A stretch of 64,000 nt of DNA from Prochilodus magdalenae (lineage: Eukaryota; Chordata; Actinopteri; Characiformes; Prochilodontidae): contig JAMWET010006760.1 of assembly GCA_024036415.1 (NCBI GenBank), forward strand, positions 385,001 to 449,000, given 5' to 3'. Numbering within the stretch: the first letter of the stretch is position 1; each line of letters starts with the position of its first letter. The notes beneath the pieces were generated by a model, which had not been told where the DNA came from, searched no databases, and saw nothing but the letters and a program-made list of their open reading frames with translations. The position numbers and the translations under genes are program-made. Below, in pieces: positions 1-11,799 of this stretch.

Positions 1-1700
1 CGTGGGAGCTAACACTGATTTAATGATTTGATGATTTAAACCATTACATCATCAAAGGGTGAACAAACCAAATATTGTATCACACTGTGGTCCACACGTA
101 GCTAACATCAAGGAGACTCCAGTGCAGGAGATTTGTATTCATTTCAGCAATAGAAACACACATGGTTTTTACAAGGTCATAAGTAACATTGTGATTTGGT
201 CATCATCGACATCACAGCTGTAACAATGTTATCATTTGTGCTTACACAAAACCTCAAGGGTTTCTGTTGACTACATGCTCTTTTGCAAGTAAGGCAAATA
301 ATCCATAAACATTATTTCAAATATACAATTTGATCTTTATAGTAATTATTGCCAAAATAAAGCCCCACCATGTCCAAATGAAAAGTAATTTTTCAGAATC
401 TGAAAGATTTTAAGGCAAATCTTATTTTTCTAGTTTACTGTATATTTATTCAATCTATTATTTTCTATTATAATATTTCGATTATTATTTGTGTAAATAA
501 CAACCAGTTGTTGTTAATTATCAACTTCTGATCTGCAACATCTGCAGGTGTAGTGGAAATAAAATAGCTGTTAACTTAATGTAAGTGTAACCCACACTCA
601 TCTGTTTGTGTTTTTTTTCTCATCCCTGTTTTCTCCCATACAATCACATGAATTTAATTTTTGACCCTTCCTAATCCCTATTGTTTACCACCATTCTGCA
701 TGTACTTACTCCGACCCCCAAACTCCAATCCACAGCCGTACTGACACACTCCACTATGTGTTGTTTATCACAGTTACTCCCAAAGACTCCTGTTTATTTT
801 TAGCAACCCCTTTGCAACCAGCTATCAACAAATTGTGCAATCCCTCTGCATTTTCTCCAGGAAAAGCACTTTTCTAGTTTGTAATAGTTATTATTATTTG
901 CTGATCAAAACTCAACACAGGCCAGAACTATAACCACTGTTTGTCTGTCAAAGCAAATAGGCTACACCAAAATTTTAATAATTAGATGTATTCACCATCA
1001 ACATGTACCTGGCTGGGCATAGCAGGCTGAACACAGCTATTAGGGTCTTGGCTCAGGTCACACTTACGAAAGTGGAATCAGCCCAAACATTCCTTTGTGA
1101 TTTCATTCCTGCTTTTGTCATAACCTCTCTCTTTCTCTCGTAGTCCCTAGCAGTGCTAGTATTTTTTTTTAATTCCCCGGTTGACTCCTAACCTTTTCTA
1201 GGCCTTTAATATGCACCATCTCCAGACAACTTGCCTGCCTGAATGTCAGTCTCAGTCTCTCCTGACATTTGTAGACAAGATTCTCTATTAGGTGACAAAA
1301 TGCAACACACATTATGGCACTTTCTAAGCCCCTGGAGTCACTCGACATGCTGGCAACATGGTAGCATCACACACAATCTTGCACAAAAAGAGTTTACAGA
1401 TATGTTAGGTTAAGAAGCTATTGTACTGTCAACATGGAATTTATATGGTAAGTGTTACTTTGTAACTGCTAAACAACTGGCTTATTATTTAGTGGCCTGT
1501 GGAACAATGCAATGCCATGTTGTAATTCAGTGCAGTAAGTTTTAATTCTCAGTGGAATGCTTTGGTGAAATACTACATTTGACATGTTTGGGTTCCACAC
1601 AGTGCTTCTTCAGTTTTGCTACAAAGCCAATATTCCCCAAAAAGGGTCTAGATCTGCATGCAGGTCTTCATTTGTGCACACAGATTTGTTGGCATAAATT
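1..1700. other. Unique AT-rich DNA, no gene seen
   Basis: No open frame longer than about 60 codons and no recognisable protein, RNA gene or repeat family was found. Short poly-T and AT-rich tracts are present. It reads as ordinary intergenic or intronic DNA. Confidence 0.6.
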
Positions 1701-1705
1701 ACTGT

Positions 1706-1989
1706 AACAACAATAATAATAATATTTCGATTAATAGAGCATCTGGGTGTTCTAAGTGCTTTACAGATGGGTGATGAAGCTGGGTATTACATTTATATAT
1801 CTAAAGGAATGCCTGATCAAAAAAAAGATAAATACCAAAGTAGCATTTAGACTAAACACTGAGATAAAGAGATATTGCTTCAAATGTTCCTTAAGACTGT
1901 GCACTGAGCTTGGCTGTCTAATAACTATTGGAACAGAGTTCTACAGTTTAGAAGTAGAGCAACTGAAATACTCTCTGCAGGTTTTGATT
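1706..1989 (+). repeat. Old fish interspersed repeat, left part
   Basis: The stretch starts with an AATAATAATAAT tract, followed by text close to a common fish repeat of the type 'atagagc...gtgctttacagatggg'. It continues with the 'gagttctacagttt' segment usual in that repeat. The open frame at 1756-1992 falls inside it and is not a gene. The same repeat seems to resume after the SINE at 1990-2245. The family name is not certain; the match is from memory. Confidence 0.45.
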
Positions 1990-2245
1990 TGATTTTAATA
2001 CCTTATTAGGTCCCACAGTGGGGAAATTTAGTCTCCGCATTTAACCCATCTGTAAAGTGAAACACCCACATAGACACACAGCGGGGGCAGCAAGCACACT
2101 TACCCGGAGCGGTGGGCAGCCCTATCCACAGCGCCCGGGGAGCAGTTGGGGGTTAGGTGCCTTGCTCAAGGGCACCTCAGTCAGTACTGTCAGTTCAGGG
2201 AATCGAACCTGCAACCCTCCGGTCACAAGCCAGCCCATGACTTTC
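1990..2245 (-). mobile_element. tRNA-derived SINE, minus strand
   Basis: Read on the minus strand, this begins with a tRNA-like head. The RNA polymerase III B box GGTTCGATTCC lies at 2199-2209 (plus strand ggaatcgaacc). The body follows, with the segments 'gaggtgcccttgagcaagg' and 'actgctccccgggcgctg' that are typical of a widespread fish SINE. The 3' end has 'gatgggttaaatgcggag' and an A/T-rich tail (aaaatcaaatcaaaa) near 1984-1998. The A box is weak. No clear target-site duplication was visible. It sits inside an older interspersed repeat, so it inserted later. The open frame at 2057-2314 is a by-product. Confidence 0.75.
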
Positions 2246-2640
2246 TGTAGCTTACAGAAGGCATTTACTGATGGAAAGTATCTGTTGCAGCATCCTCAGA
2301 CAGACATACTGTGATGTAAGTGGTTGCTTTAAGGTCATTAAGAGTCAAAACAAACTTTAAATCTATCCTAAAACTACAGGCAGCCGGTGCAGTCAGCGTG
2401 GTGTGATATGAGCTCTCTGTGTTGTCTTTGTTAGGATCTGTATGAGTTGTAGAGGATGGATTGTTTTCTTATGAAGCCCAGTAAAAAGAACATTACAGTA
2501 ATCAATTCCAGCTTCAAATGGATGAACAAGTTTCTAAGCGCTGCTGTGAGATACAACTTTTATATCTCCAATGACAAACAGCTACCTCAGTGACTTCGTT
2601 TTATATGTGGGATAAAGCAGAGCTCAGCATCTAAGATTAC
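2246..2640 (+). repeat. Old fish interspersed repeat, right part
   Basis: It includes 'ggcagccggtgcagtcagcg', 'tgtatgagttgtagaggatgg', 'attacagtaatcaattccag' and 'gatgaacaagtttctaagcg'. In that order these match a very common fish repeat that continues the one at 1706-1989. It is degenerate and has no coding capacity. Confidence 0.5.
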
Positions 2641-3114
2641 TGCTTGCTTTTGTACTTCAGGTTTTGTATATGAAGCAAAAAGCCAACTTTTCATGAAGCA
2701 TCTGAATTTTAGTACCAGTTTTTCTGGAGTTTTCTCAATGTAGTTAAAGCTGAGAGCTTGAAAATGAACAAAACTTCACTGTGTGGCTGAACACGGCCTG
2801 CAGCCATTTTAGACAACAAGCTGTGGCTTGACAGGACCAGTTTAGTTTAGGATGTGGTATTTATTTCGTTTTTTTTTTTAATTTAATTTATTTTAAATTA
2901 TATTTTAATTTAGCAAGCAAAATTGTAGGGCTTAGTATTTAATTTCACCCATGCACTACACATTTCCCCATGTCCTGAGCATCATTTATTAGAACATTAC
3001 CAAAGCGTCTTTGTTTAAAAGACACAGCAGCGCAAACACTTTCATGGTTTGCAACTGAATTTCTGTGGAAGCTGGTACCCCAAGCCACTGCAGGCACACA
3101 GGTACTGAAGACAG
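2641..3114. other. Unique AT-rich DNA, no gene seen
   Basis: This holds poly-T/A tracts near 2868-2920 and otherwise ordinary sequence. No motif, repeat family or coding signal was recognised. Confidence 0.5.
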
Positions 3115-3440
3115 ATATGTTAAAGGTGCCATAGATTTATTTCATATTTTAAACAGTTTGATAAACTGTCTACATAGAAGGTATTGGACTTTTGAATGTG
3201 GTTTCAGGCACCCATTTACAAGCCCATGATTTAGGCCATTTTCCTTTGCTTTGGTGAGCTCATGAATAATTTAAGAGCTCTGCTTTGATTGGTAAATTGA
3301 AGTAAATTCAATTCAAACTTTCATCTTAAGATGATCTGCTTTAATCAGCTGTTCATAGTTGCTATTGGGGTGATGCTAGTAAAGATGGAGCTGCTCCTTT
3401 ATTCAGTCTGTTAAACACAAAACTAAGCCCTGGAACAAGG
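3115..3440 (+). repeat. Possible degenerate fish repeat
   Basis: The text starts 'aggtgccatagattta' and goes on with 'atgtggtttcaggcaccc', 'gctcatgaataatttaa' and 'gctctgctttgattggt'. This resembles a repeated sequence common in fish intergenic DNA. It is a weak match from memory with no terminal structure visible. Confidence 0.3.
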
Positions 3441-4984
3441 TAAAACAAAGTAAAGTATTACATTCAATCTAAGTACCTTTAAAAATGAAACAATAGAAAT
3501 CACAAATATAATCTGTCAGGAACAGTCACACTGTTCTGAACCACATCGACAAGTCCTTAATGAAGACCTGAATGTATTTTGAGTGTGTTGATAGATGTTT
3601 GACCATTAACTTCTGGTGTTCTGGTGTTGGGAACATTAGTCTAGTAGCTCTATCACTAAATGACAGTAAAAACACAGACACAGAATGTTTTGATTGATCA
3701 GCTACATCTGGAGTACTGGAAATATTGTGTATGTTTTCCATCGAGCCATTTAGCCATGTCAGCCTGACCTGCTGAGAAAGTGGTTTAAAGCATGTATGAC
3801 TTATGACTTTATTTCTATGTAATCTAATGAAGTTGCTGCCACTTATGGGGTATTAATACTGGTGTGCATAGTTGGTCGGTTTTATAGTTTCTCCTGTGCT
3901 TGTTCAGGTTCTTTAAGCTCAACTAATCGTGCTTAAAGAGTAAAAACGAAGGGAAGCAAAACCCAACAGAATATTTTTTTTTGTGTTACTTCCAAGTAAC
4001 AAGTGAGTATATGCTGTTGATTAAATAACTGATTACATCATTTGAAATCAGCAGTGCTTCTTCTATTCATTTTGTGCTAATGTCTTAGTTTTAACAAGTG
4101 TGGAAAACTGTTTTAAATCTCATTAATAAAGGGCATAGCTTAAGAAAAAGTCATCTGCACCCCGTAGAGTAAGCAAACTGATGTAATTCAGGCAACACAT
4201 CTACAAATACAGAGAGAAATCATACTGAAGACAGTTTTATCTACTCTAGTCCTCTACATGTGCTTCACTTTAAATTAGTTTAATGAATGTAAGCTAATTA
4301 AATGAAATGAACTATGTCAAGTCTAATCAACAAACTTTCTCTTTTTAAAACATGCATCACAAAAGTGACTTTTTCTTACTTTTTTTCCCCACTTTTTTAA
4401 AAAGTACTTGCCCGTAATAAGCACCCTGTAGATCCCAAAAGGGGGCATTTCCTACTTTTATTTTATTCCTGAGATAACCTGAGCGCATGATAACCTGTGA
4501 AGGAGAAAAGGAGAAACGACTTTATAAAAATGTGTGAAAAAATCTAGTCCTAAATAAATAAATGCAGTAAGGGCTTGCTAGCTATCAAGCGGCTATTAAT
4601 AATAATTAATAATTAAAGTATAAATAATAATTAATGCTTTAAAACAGATGCTAAAATTAAGCCTCACCTTCATACCTATTTGTAGCCATCACCAGGGATC
4701 CCAGTTATCCAAAATGGTCAAAAAGTCCTGTGTAGGTGCAGACGAAGCGGTTGTACAGAAGTATGTGGTTTTCTTAAATTAATAGTTATTCAAATGGCTT
4801 TACCCTCTTTGAATAGACCAAAGCCCAATGTTTTTGGTGAACTGAGAGGTAAAAAGTGTAAATGATATACAAATAAGGAAAGAAAGGTGGATTTTTATAC
4901 TTCAGGTGTTTAACATTATACTTAACATTCTGCTATATCCTGTTACTACTGCATGTTGCAATAGGGCTGGCAAAGCTGATGAGG
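3441..4984. other. Unique AT-rich DNA, no gene seen
   Basis: Ordinary AT-rich sequence. The open frame at 3526-3741 (minus) has no recognisable domain. An AATAATTAATAATTAA tract lies near 4600-4635. No RNA gene or transposon end was identified. Confidence 0.5.
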
Positions 4985-5400
4985 AGACTAGATACAAGTC
5001 TGTTTCAGGGCAGTTAAAAAACAAACAGGCAGGGACACAGAGAGCAGGGGAATCCATTAAAAACACAAAACTACCCACTAAACAAGGAGCACAGGACACT
5101 AAATAAAATGGCAAACACAAAGAAATAAACAAACCCCTACAAGATGGAACAAAAGTACATGCCCGGGGACAAACTTCAACAATGCTACCCAATAAACCAC
5201 AGGAGACATGGGGTGTACATGTACACTCTAATGACAAGAGACACCTTACAACACTACTTGGGGGAGGGGCCTGGGACTAGAAACAGGTGAGGATTGATGA
5301 CAGGGAGAAGGGACTAACTGAAACCAAAACACAAACACATGGAACAGTGACAAAGCAGAAACCAAGACAAACCAGGAAATTCCAGACATTACTAGAAGAA
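4985..5400 (-). mobile_element. Retroelement/LTR-like fragment
   Basis: Read on the minus strand, the text has the form of fish LTR or retroelement untranslated sequence. It includes 'tgtcttggtttctgctttg', 'gtcatcaatcctcacctg', 'agtgtcctgtgctccttg' and 'ctctgtgtccctgcctg'. Composition is strongly pyrimidine-rich on that strand. The minus open frame at 4902-5237 and the plus frame at 4906-5106 are by-products. No flanking gag or pol is present, so it would be a solo or truncated copy. Ends and family are not established. Confidence 0.45.
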
Positions 5401-6150
5401 GAATTAAGAACTTTTCATATTAATAAACGTTTGTTGCAACCCTAATGCCTTGGTTATTGTGACCACACAATCTGTTGGCAGTGCATGAATTATTGAATCG
5501 TAGTGACATAATTATTGAGCCGTCATGACTGTGGATACAATGGCCTTTCGAAAGCTTTACCAGTGTCTATATACTACATTAAATTCCAAATGTAAAGAAG
5601 TAACTGGATTTTCCACAAAACTATGGGCCCTTAACATTATGGGCCCTTTATCAGCCTTACAGGTATCAAGTCGGTTTTGTCTTTTACATGCTTCTCAATT
5701 TCAAATCCAGCATTCATTTTCATATTGGTAGACAGTGGACTGACTTGTGCCTTCCATGTCATTATCTCTATAATGCAAATGACCATTTCCCTGTGCCTAG
5801 CAGGAGACCATTATCACCACACTTTGTCCTTAATAGCATTCACAGTCGCTGCTGCGATCTCTGTAATCACTCCCGTACCAGCATAGTTCTACCTTCCAGG
5901 CTTTGGATGAGTTTAACACCCAAACACATGCTCTCTCTGAGGGCCTTGTGGACCAGTCAGCCCTTCCTTGCTTAATGTCACTGATGGTGGAAAATCTAAA
6001 CAGACTTCCAGTGAAGGGGACATTTTGGATTATATTTCTGAGCTAGGGTTTGTGATTGAACTCTCGGTTGCGGGAAGAGTTGGGCTTTGGTGTACACTTA
6101 GAAGTGAGAAGATAGCAGTCATAAAGGGAAATGTTTGCCCAAAAAGTCAA
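5401..6150. other. Unique DNA, no gene seen
   Basis: Several overlapping short open frames occur at 5525-6189, none protein-like. A small direct repeat of TATGGGCCCTT occurs near 5622-5650. Part of 5740-5900 is GC-balanced and unique, but no specific element could be assigned. Confidence 0.5.
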
Positions 6151-6159
6151 GTCTTAGTC

Positions 6160-6510
6160 TCCCCCATGGACAACGAATGCTATGCATGATCTCCCTCCAG
6201 CTGCCCGAGGGTTCAGCCGGCTCAGCCCGGCCCATCTGTGTGATCCGCTGCCAGATAACTAGGGCTTGGCATGGCTCGCTCCCATTCCTCTCCAAATCGC
6301 TCTCTGAGAGCGGGACTCATGCATGCAGGGGGTTGGCCACAGAGCACGACGGAGCGACCGCATGCTCCCGTTCACCAACATTCTGCCCTGCTCACATAAT
6401 AGAAGCGCCACGCAAATGCTTCTGTCACTTGGCATGGCTGCTGAAAAAGCTGCAGGTGTGGCTGACACAGGCAGCCTGTTTCCATTTGACATTTAAATGT
6501 CATGCCATCG
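6160..6510. other. Candidate conserved noncoding element
   Basis: This block is clearly more GC-rich and of higher complexity than its AT-rich surroundings. Open frames run on both strands (6135-6551 plus, 6259-6492 minus) with no protein resemblance. It contains an octamer-like ACGCAAATG and a perfect 14-bp palindrome, gacatttaaatgtc, at 6488-6501. Such blocks in gene-poor vertebrate DNA are often enhancers; this is inference from composition and motifs only. Confidence 0.3.
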
Positions 6511-6814
6511 GTGAACAAAATGGTCATTTTCAGATACTGTACTCCATCTAAATCTGTCAGACATTCATCTATACTGAAAAGTACTGTATGTATGTACAGT
6601 GACAGGATGCAACGTGATGTGGTTACTGTAATAATAAAACTAAGCAACATCATTATTTTCAGCCCTTATTTTTCAGCATTTATCATTATTTATCATTTGA
6701 AAACACCAGCTTCCCTTTATACTGTATACGTATTTCATAAGTAATAGACCAATAGGAAACGCCCAAAATGACTTTCAAATCTTGTTTCATAAATGCATGT
6801 TAAAGGTCAAAAAC

Positions 6815-7345
6815 TGTCATGGATTCCTTGTCCAGGCTCCACCCCTGTCCGAGTCTATTGCTCCATTATTTCGGAATTTCCCACTGACAACTAAGAAAAA
6901 TTAAGGAAAATGCCAGTCAAAGAAAACTGGAAATTCCTACTTCCTAATTCCAGGTGTTGTTCTCATCAAAATTAAATCAAAAATGCAGCTTACACCATCA
7001 ATAGCAATAAAAAACAATACTTGTGTTTTTGTATGTTTTTTTCCCCACTTTGAAGCTCACATGTGGAAGTTTTTTCGAGCCATAATTTCCCATTTACGAG
7101 CCTTGTTAATCCTCTTGACCTGTCCCTTCTCCCCTCACAAGCTCCACCCATTGGTCATCAGTCCTACCTGTGTGTACTCTATAGCAGCTCCCTGCTCTTA
7201 CTGTTTCCAGCTTGTCCTCTGTCAGCGTATACATATATCCTTTCTCTTTTTTTTACCCTGCTTTAACAGTACCTTGTGTTGTTCCACATGTTTCATTTAA
7301 TTATCAGTATTATTAGTCTTGTGTTGATAAAAAAAAAAAATCATT
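6815..7345 (+). mobile_element. Possible LTR/retroelement fragment
   Basis: The text begins 'tgtcatggattccttgtcc' and 'aggctccacccctgtccg'. It continues with 'ccacccattggtcatcag' and 'acctgtgtgtactctatagc', and ends in a run of 13 A residues at 7329-7341. This is the usual style of fish LTR or retroelement 3' sequence. No coding part is present and the ends are not defined. The open frames at 6983-7300 and 7063-7266 lie within it and look like shadows. Confidence 0.3.
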
Positions 7346-7898
7346 ATGGAAGTATGGTTATAAATATCATTGCCATCTAATTAAATATGTGTATCTCCAC
7401 AGCAGGCACAAACATTCTCAACTATTAATGTAAGTAATGTTTTTAGGGGTTTACAATATTGATGTTGCATCTAAAACATCAAGAGACAGATGTAGGTATA
7501 AAATGGCTACGTTTAGACTGTAGACGTTGTGATGCCTGGTACCTGTCACCTCCACAGGCAAGAAGTATGATGTTTCTCTGTAATGCACCATTAAACCTCT
7601 CTGAATGACTGAATGACTTCTAAACCACTTTATTTCCATTTGCATTTATGCCAGTGGAATGGTGGGATTCTTTCATATCTGAGGGGGATTCTAGTTTAAA
7701 TGTTTTGATAATTCCATAAATAAATAAAAAAAGCAACTGACAAAGTTAATTGCAAAAGTATGGAAATTACTTCAACAGCAGTTGAAGAAGAGTGTATATA
7801 ATCGAGTTATAGTGTTGCCGTGGACTGCAGGACAGAGCTGTCTTTATAAAGGTTTTTTACCTATTTTACTTTACTTGACTTTTAGCTCTTTATTGCTA
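7346..7898. other. Unique AT-rich DNA, no gene seen
   Basis: Nothing was recognised; the short minus frame at 7451-7645 has no domain. Confidence 0.5.
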
Positions 7899-7911
7899 GA
7901 GGAGAGAGAGA

Positions 7912-7958
<47 letters not shown>

Positions 7959-7989
7959 AGAGAGTGAGAGAGAGAGAGAGAGAGAGAGA
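7899..7989. repeat. GA / GAGAGT microsatellite
   Basis: An uninterrupted purine tract of about 90 bases. It begins as (GA)n, passes through about seven GAGTGA hexamer units, and returns to (GA)n. Confidence 0.95.
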
Positions 7990-8034
7990 AACAACTTCTC
8001 GAGATGTGGAAGTGTTTCTAGCTGTTGCAGCTAA

Positions 8035-8400
8035 ATCTAATCTTTAGGGAAATCCAGGTAGCCACATTCCCCATTAGGGAGCGGCTGAATAATAGCATGG
8101 ATTTAATTCCCAACACAGAGTTGTTTTTCTGCTTTCAACAAGTGCAGTAGAGATTTGGTTAGGTATCTTCAGTTGTGTAAGGAGTGCATGATTGGCACTG
8201 ATGGCTGCTAGAGGAAGCATGTGCAGCCTTTGGCCTTCCAGAGTGGTATACACAGTCATGTGGACAAACTGGGAATTGGGAGGTGCTAAATTTAGCTCAT
8301 GACCTTCATAAGCAAATAGCATATTAGCAGCAGCCAATTGCATTCTTAGAGAGCTTTCAAACACCCTTCAGTTCTTTAGCACAGCAGTTGAAGGCTTAAA
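8035..8400. other. Candidate noncoding regulatory block
   Basis: Unique, GC-balanced sequence with homeodomain-like and CCAAT-like motifs, for example 'tttagctcatgacc' and 'agcagccaattgcatt'. The minus open frame 8074-8364 shows no domain. This is a guess from composition. Confidence 0.2.
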
Positions 8401-8723
8401 GCATAATCAGCCCAGGTATTGAAGTCTTTAAGCTTGAGTTAGACATTTACTTACAAAAGCTGACTGGGTAAGTGGTGGAGTTGGAGTCATGTCAGTCATT
8501 ACACAGTCATAATGACGGTGGGGGATGTAGGGAGCACTTATCTCTATGGGAGAGCAGGCACAGACCGTGCCAAAGCTGCAAGACACTGTGGCTCAAAGCC
8601 CTGAACTCACAGCTTCTCCCCCATGTTGAGATATAAACCACTGATAGTATGATTTTACAAATGTATAATGTATCTACTTTAAGTCAAATTGCAAGACATT
8701 ACTACTCCATGATATACCACACA
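8401..8723. other. Unique DNA, no gene seen
   Basis: No coding or repeat signal was recognised between the candidate block and the Tc1 end. Confidence 0.45.
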
Positions 8724-8880
8724 CATACAGTCAGGTCTGTCAGTACTACTACAAGTTAGTCGGTTTGCCTCTGTATGCCATCAAAATCCATCTGAAATAA
8801 AGCAGGCAGGACTTAACTGAAGTGTGGACTTTCAGCTTTAATTCAAGCATTCCCAAAAATGTTATTGGACAGTTGATGGA
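8724..8880 (-). mobile_element. 3' terminal piece of a Tc1-like transposon
   Basis: On the minus strand the segments 'tgaattaaagctgaaagtc', 'cacacttcag', 'atggattttgatggcatac' and a terminal 'gacctgactgta' appear in the order seen at the 3' end of a very common fish Tc1-like element. Only the untranslated end survives here; no transposase codons remain. Pieces that look like the 5' and central parts of the same family occur at 39575-40010 and 47850-48190. Confidence 0.5.
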
Positions 8881-9469
8881 TAAGCAGGTTTGTGTCCAGG
8901 TGTGGCCAGCTGAATGTTTACACTTCAATCATGTCTTGCTTTCATGATTAATGCACCAAAAGAATTGGCCCACCAAAAAGGGTAAAGTTATCATTTAGGG
9001 AAAAACATATTCCAACAGTTGCAGCATGTAATATATTTTACACTTTTCTTAAAAAGACAATTTCTAACATTTTAGTTTAAAACAGGTTGTAACAAAATAG
9101 CAGTTTTGACAATGTGTCAAAGTGTCTATGTATCATCTTACAAATATATTTAAAAGTTAGAATGCTAAGCAGTTAGCCCATCCAGTCTTTCTATACAACT
9201 TTGTACCTCAAGGGACAAGCATAAGTCATAGTAGCAGAGAGTTGAATCAAGGGACGGGAGCCAATAAAAGGATGAGTAAAGCTCTGGCAATGTGAGCATT
9301 AAGAAACTCCACCACTGCCTGCTCACACCAAAAATCCACACTCAGCAGCAACAGCAGAAGAGGTATAAACAGAAAGCAGGCGTGCCGTTGCTTTTTACCA
9401 CCAGGGTTTGGTACTGAACTCTTCAGTTTCTTCTCCTATAATAAAGAGATTATCTGCCAATACATGTGG
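8881..9469. other. Unique DNA, no gene seen
   Basis: Nothing was assigned. 9300-9470 may be the upstream part of the repeat whose tail is at 9470-9576. Confidence 0.4.
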
Positions 9470-9576
9470 ACATCACAATTTTCTGGTGATATGTTGCCCC
9501 CTATTGTTTGGACAGGTTGCGTCTTACACATTGGTAACATTACACAGGCACCATCTTACACATTGCTCCTTTAAAC
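9470..9576 (+). repeat. Interspersed repeat, copy 1
   Basis: The segment 'aattttctggtgatatgttgc', 'ccctattgtttg', 'gacaggttgcgtcttacac' and 'attgctcctttaaa' recurs in the same order at 47440-47524. The copy here has an extra partial duplication of the 'cttacacattg' part. The full repeat probably extends upstream of both copies. Confidence 0.6.
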
Positions 9577-10055
9577 TAATGTAATTACAAAGAAGTTGTG
9601 CATTGTATCTTTTTATATTTCTCCATTAAATTCCAATAAAAGTTAGGATTTTTTCTGTGTCTATGTTACCTTTTTGGAAATACAAGATTCTGTTCTAACA
9701 ATGATGGGATATTTTTGCATCAGAAACATTTTCAGTATCAGACTAAAAATGGTCATTTTAGGGTTAGTGCTGTACTGTAGGGAGCAGGAGAATATTCCAT
9801 AGCACTATAAGCTGCACATGTGCTCTTCTAGAAGCGTTAAAGTAAGAGGTTATTCATAGACAGTATTTAAGGATTGTGTGCAGGTGTTGCACATTTTTGA
9901 GCCTGCACTCCCATGGGACATTAAGTATGGTAAGTTGCGTGTCTTTATGGCTGCCCCGGCTAATTATTTAAATGAGGGCTAAGGGAGAAAAAATCTTTTT
10001 TTATTCAGAGGTTCACCTATGTGTGTTTAATGCCTCTTTTATGTTGCACTGATGA
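9577..10055. other. Unique AT-rich DNA, no gene seen
   Basis: No coding or repeat signal was recognised. Confidence 0.5.
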
Positions 10056-10059
10056 CCTC

Positions 10060-10570
10060 TACGACTAAGGCAAGATGTCCCAACTTAATGGAACATGTTT
10101 GATTTCATGTAAGGGGTCTCAGGACTGGACCCTAATAAGGCAGTTAAGCGGTAATGAGAATGAATATTATCCAGAAAAGTCAATGAGTCTTTTTAAATGG
10201 GCACTGTCAGAGGCAGGATCCCCAGGGAGAAGGAAACTGACTCGATCCCACTGGTGTCTCTCTATGCGAGAGGCCAAAGTCTGTTAATATTCTAGCTGTC
10301 CAAACCAATATAACTGCTTAGAGACAAGTGGTCTTACATTCATCCTAAGACGGCTACCTCTCAGGGCCGCAGATTGGCCAGAATGGTGTAAAGCAATAAT
10401 TTGGCCACTTTATGAGCTTTAGCTTGGCTACTCGGAACAGAACATCTGGAACCTCGAAAGGTAGAACGGTGGCAGAGACATCATCAGATGGTGTCCTGTT
10501 TCCAGGCTGCTGCTGTTTTACACAGAATACAGATGATCCTGCTAACTTGATACAATACACCAATCTGCAG
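10060..10570. other. Candidate noncoding regulatory block
   Basis: A long, GC-balanced stretch free of simple repeats. It contains short dyads such as 'ctctatgcgagag' and several TTAATATT/CAATAATTT homeodomain-type cores. Open frames at 10075-10287 (plus) and 10354-10563 (minus) show no domain. It looks like a constrained noncoding element, but conservation cannot be tested here. Confidence 0.28.
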
Positions 10571-11795
10571 CAAGCTGTATGATGACACCAAAATCCTAGA
10601 TGAGCAGTGTTAAATTTAAAGAATTAAAGAGCCATATTTCAAGCTTATTATGTAACTGTCTAGAAATATGAATGGATAAATCATGAATTCATTAGGAAGT
10701 ACCCATTCACAAACATATTATACACCTGTTCTACAAGTTAATACAGTTCATAATGATTCAGGGGTCTTAATGAAATGTTCATGACCACAAGGATAAAGCA
10801 TCACACCTCCCTTCTTCCCGTCTACACAGACCTGTCCAGAACAGCCAGTTTAGTTACCCAACTGTTTGATACTGAACACTGTTTTAGTAAAGCCTGTGTT
10901 GCCATTGTTGCTTTGTACTGACATTTTGTGGATTGGAGGAAGTGAATAAGACGCTGACTTCAGCTTGGTGTCAGTCACAGAGTGGTTAGCAGACATGTAC
11001 ATGTAGATGTGACATTACTGTAGAAAATACTCGTTATCCACTCAGGTACAGTGGGCAACAGAGCAGGTCCCATGATTAGCTCCTATCTTCCAAATGGAGC
11101 TAGCAGCTCTGGCACCCTTGTGCTGAGATAGCTCTGAAGCCAGGGGCGACACTATTCTAGAAATCGTTTTTTTGCAATGTTATAATTTTCAGTCACCACC
11201 ATTTTTTAAGAGCGCCCTAGTTCATTCTTAGAATAGGTGATGCAAAAGCTTCTTTGAGTGACTGGATTGATTTTGGACCCTTGAAGAATCATATTTGAAA
11301 AGAGGACTGTTAAGGTTTAAAGATTTGAATGTTCAGTATATCAGTTTAAGGGCTGTCACACTCACAAATCTCATTTATTAAAATGGAAGCTTATTTTGTG
11401 GCATTCTTAGTTGTAAGTGCATGACAGTGACTAGGTATGCTATATGCTAATGGGGAACCATGAGCTTTCAAAGTGCTCTTGATAAGCTCCTCTACATGTC
11501 CTAAAATATTTTTATTTCACTGGACGTCACTATTAATTAAAACACACTCACTGGAGTTCATTACAGCAATAATATCATGGTAATAGTGTTGGTTCACTAA
11601 AGTCACTCTCAATGGATGGTTCTATAAAGAGCCATGTTTATAAACGAGAGGGGCAAAGACATTTTTAAAACCTACACAGGATTTTAATTCTAATGTTTTT
11701 CTGTAGAGTCATTTTATAGCAGGAGTCATTCGGGAAGCCTTATATATAAGGGTGGTAGAGACTAATTCTACAAAGGTGCTGTTTCTCAGAAAAAG
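10571..11795. other. Unique DNA, no gene seen
   Basis: Ordinary sequence, AT-rich from 11340 on. No coding, RNA or transposon signal was recognised. Confidence 0.5.
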
Positions 11796-11799
11796 AAAT

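Noticed and set aside
2185..2245. tRNA gene on the minus strand
   Set aside because: Only a B box and a weak A-box region are present, with no cloverleaf; it is the head of a SINE.
2057..2314. Open frame of 85 codons
   Set aside because: It lies almost wholly in the antisense of the SINE.
6135..6551. Plus-strand open frame of 138 codons
   Set aside because: No recognisable protein features; overlapping frames on the other strand show that it is low stop density in GC-balanced DNA.
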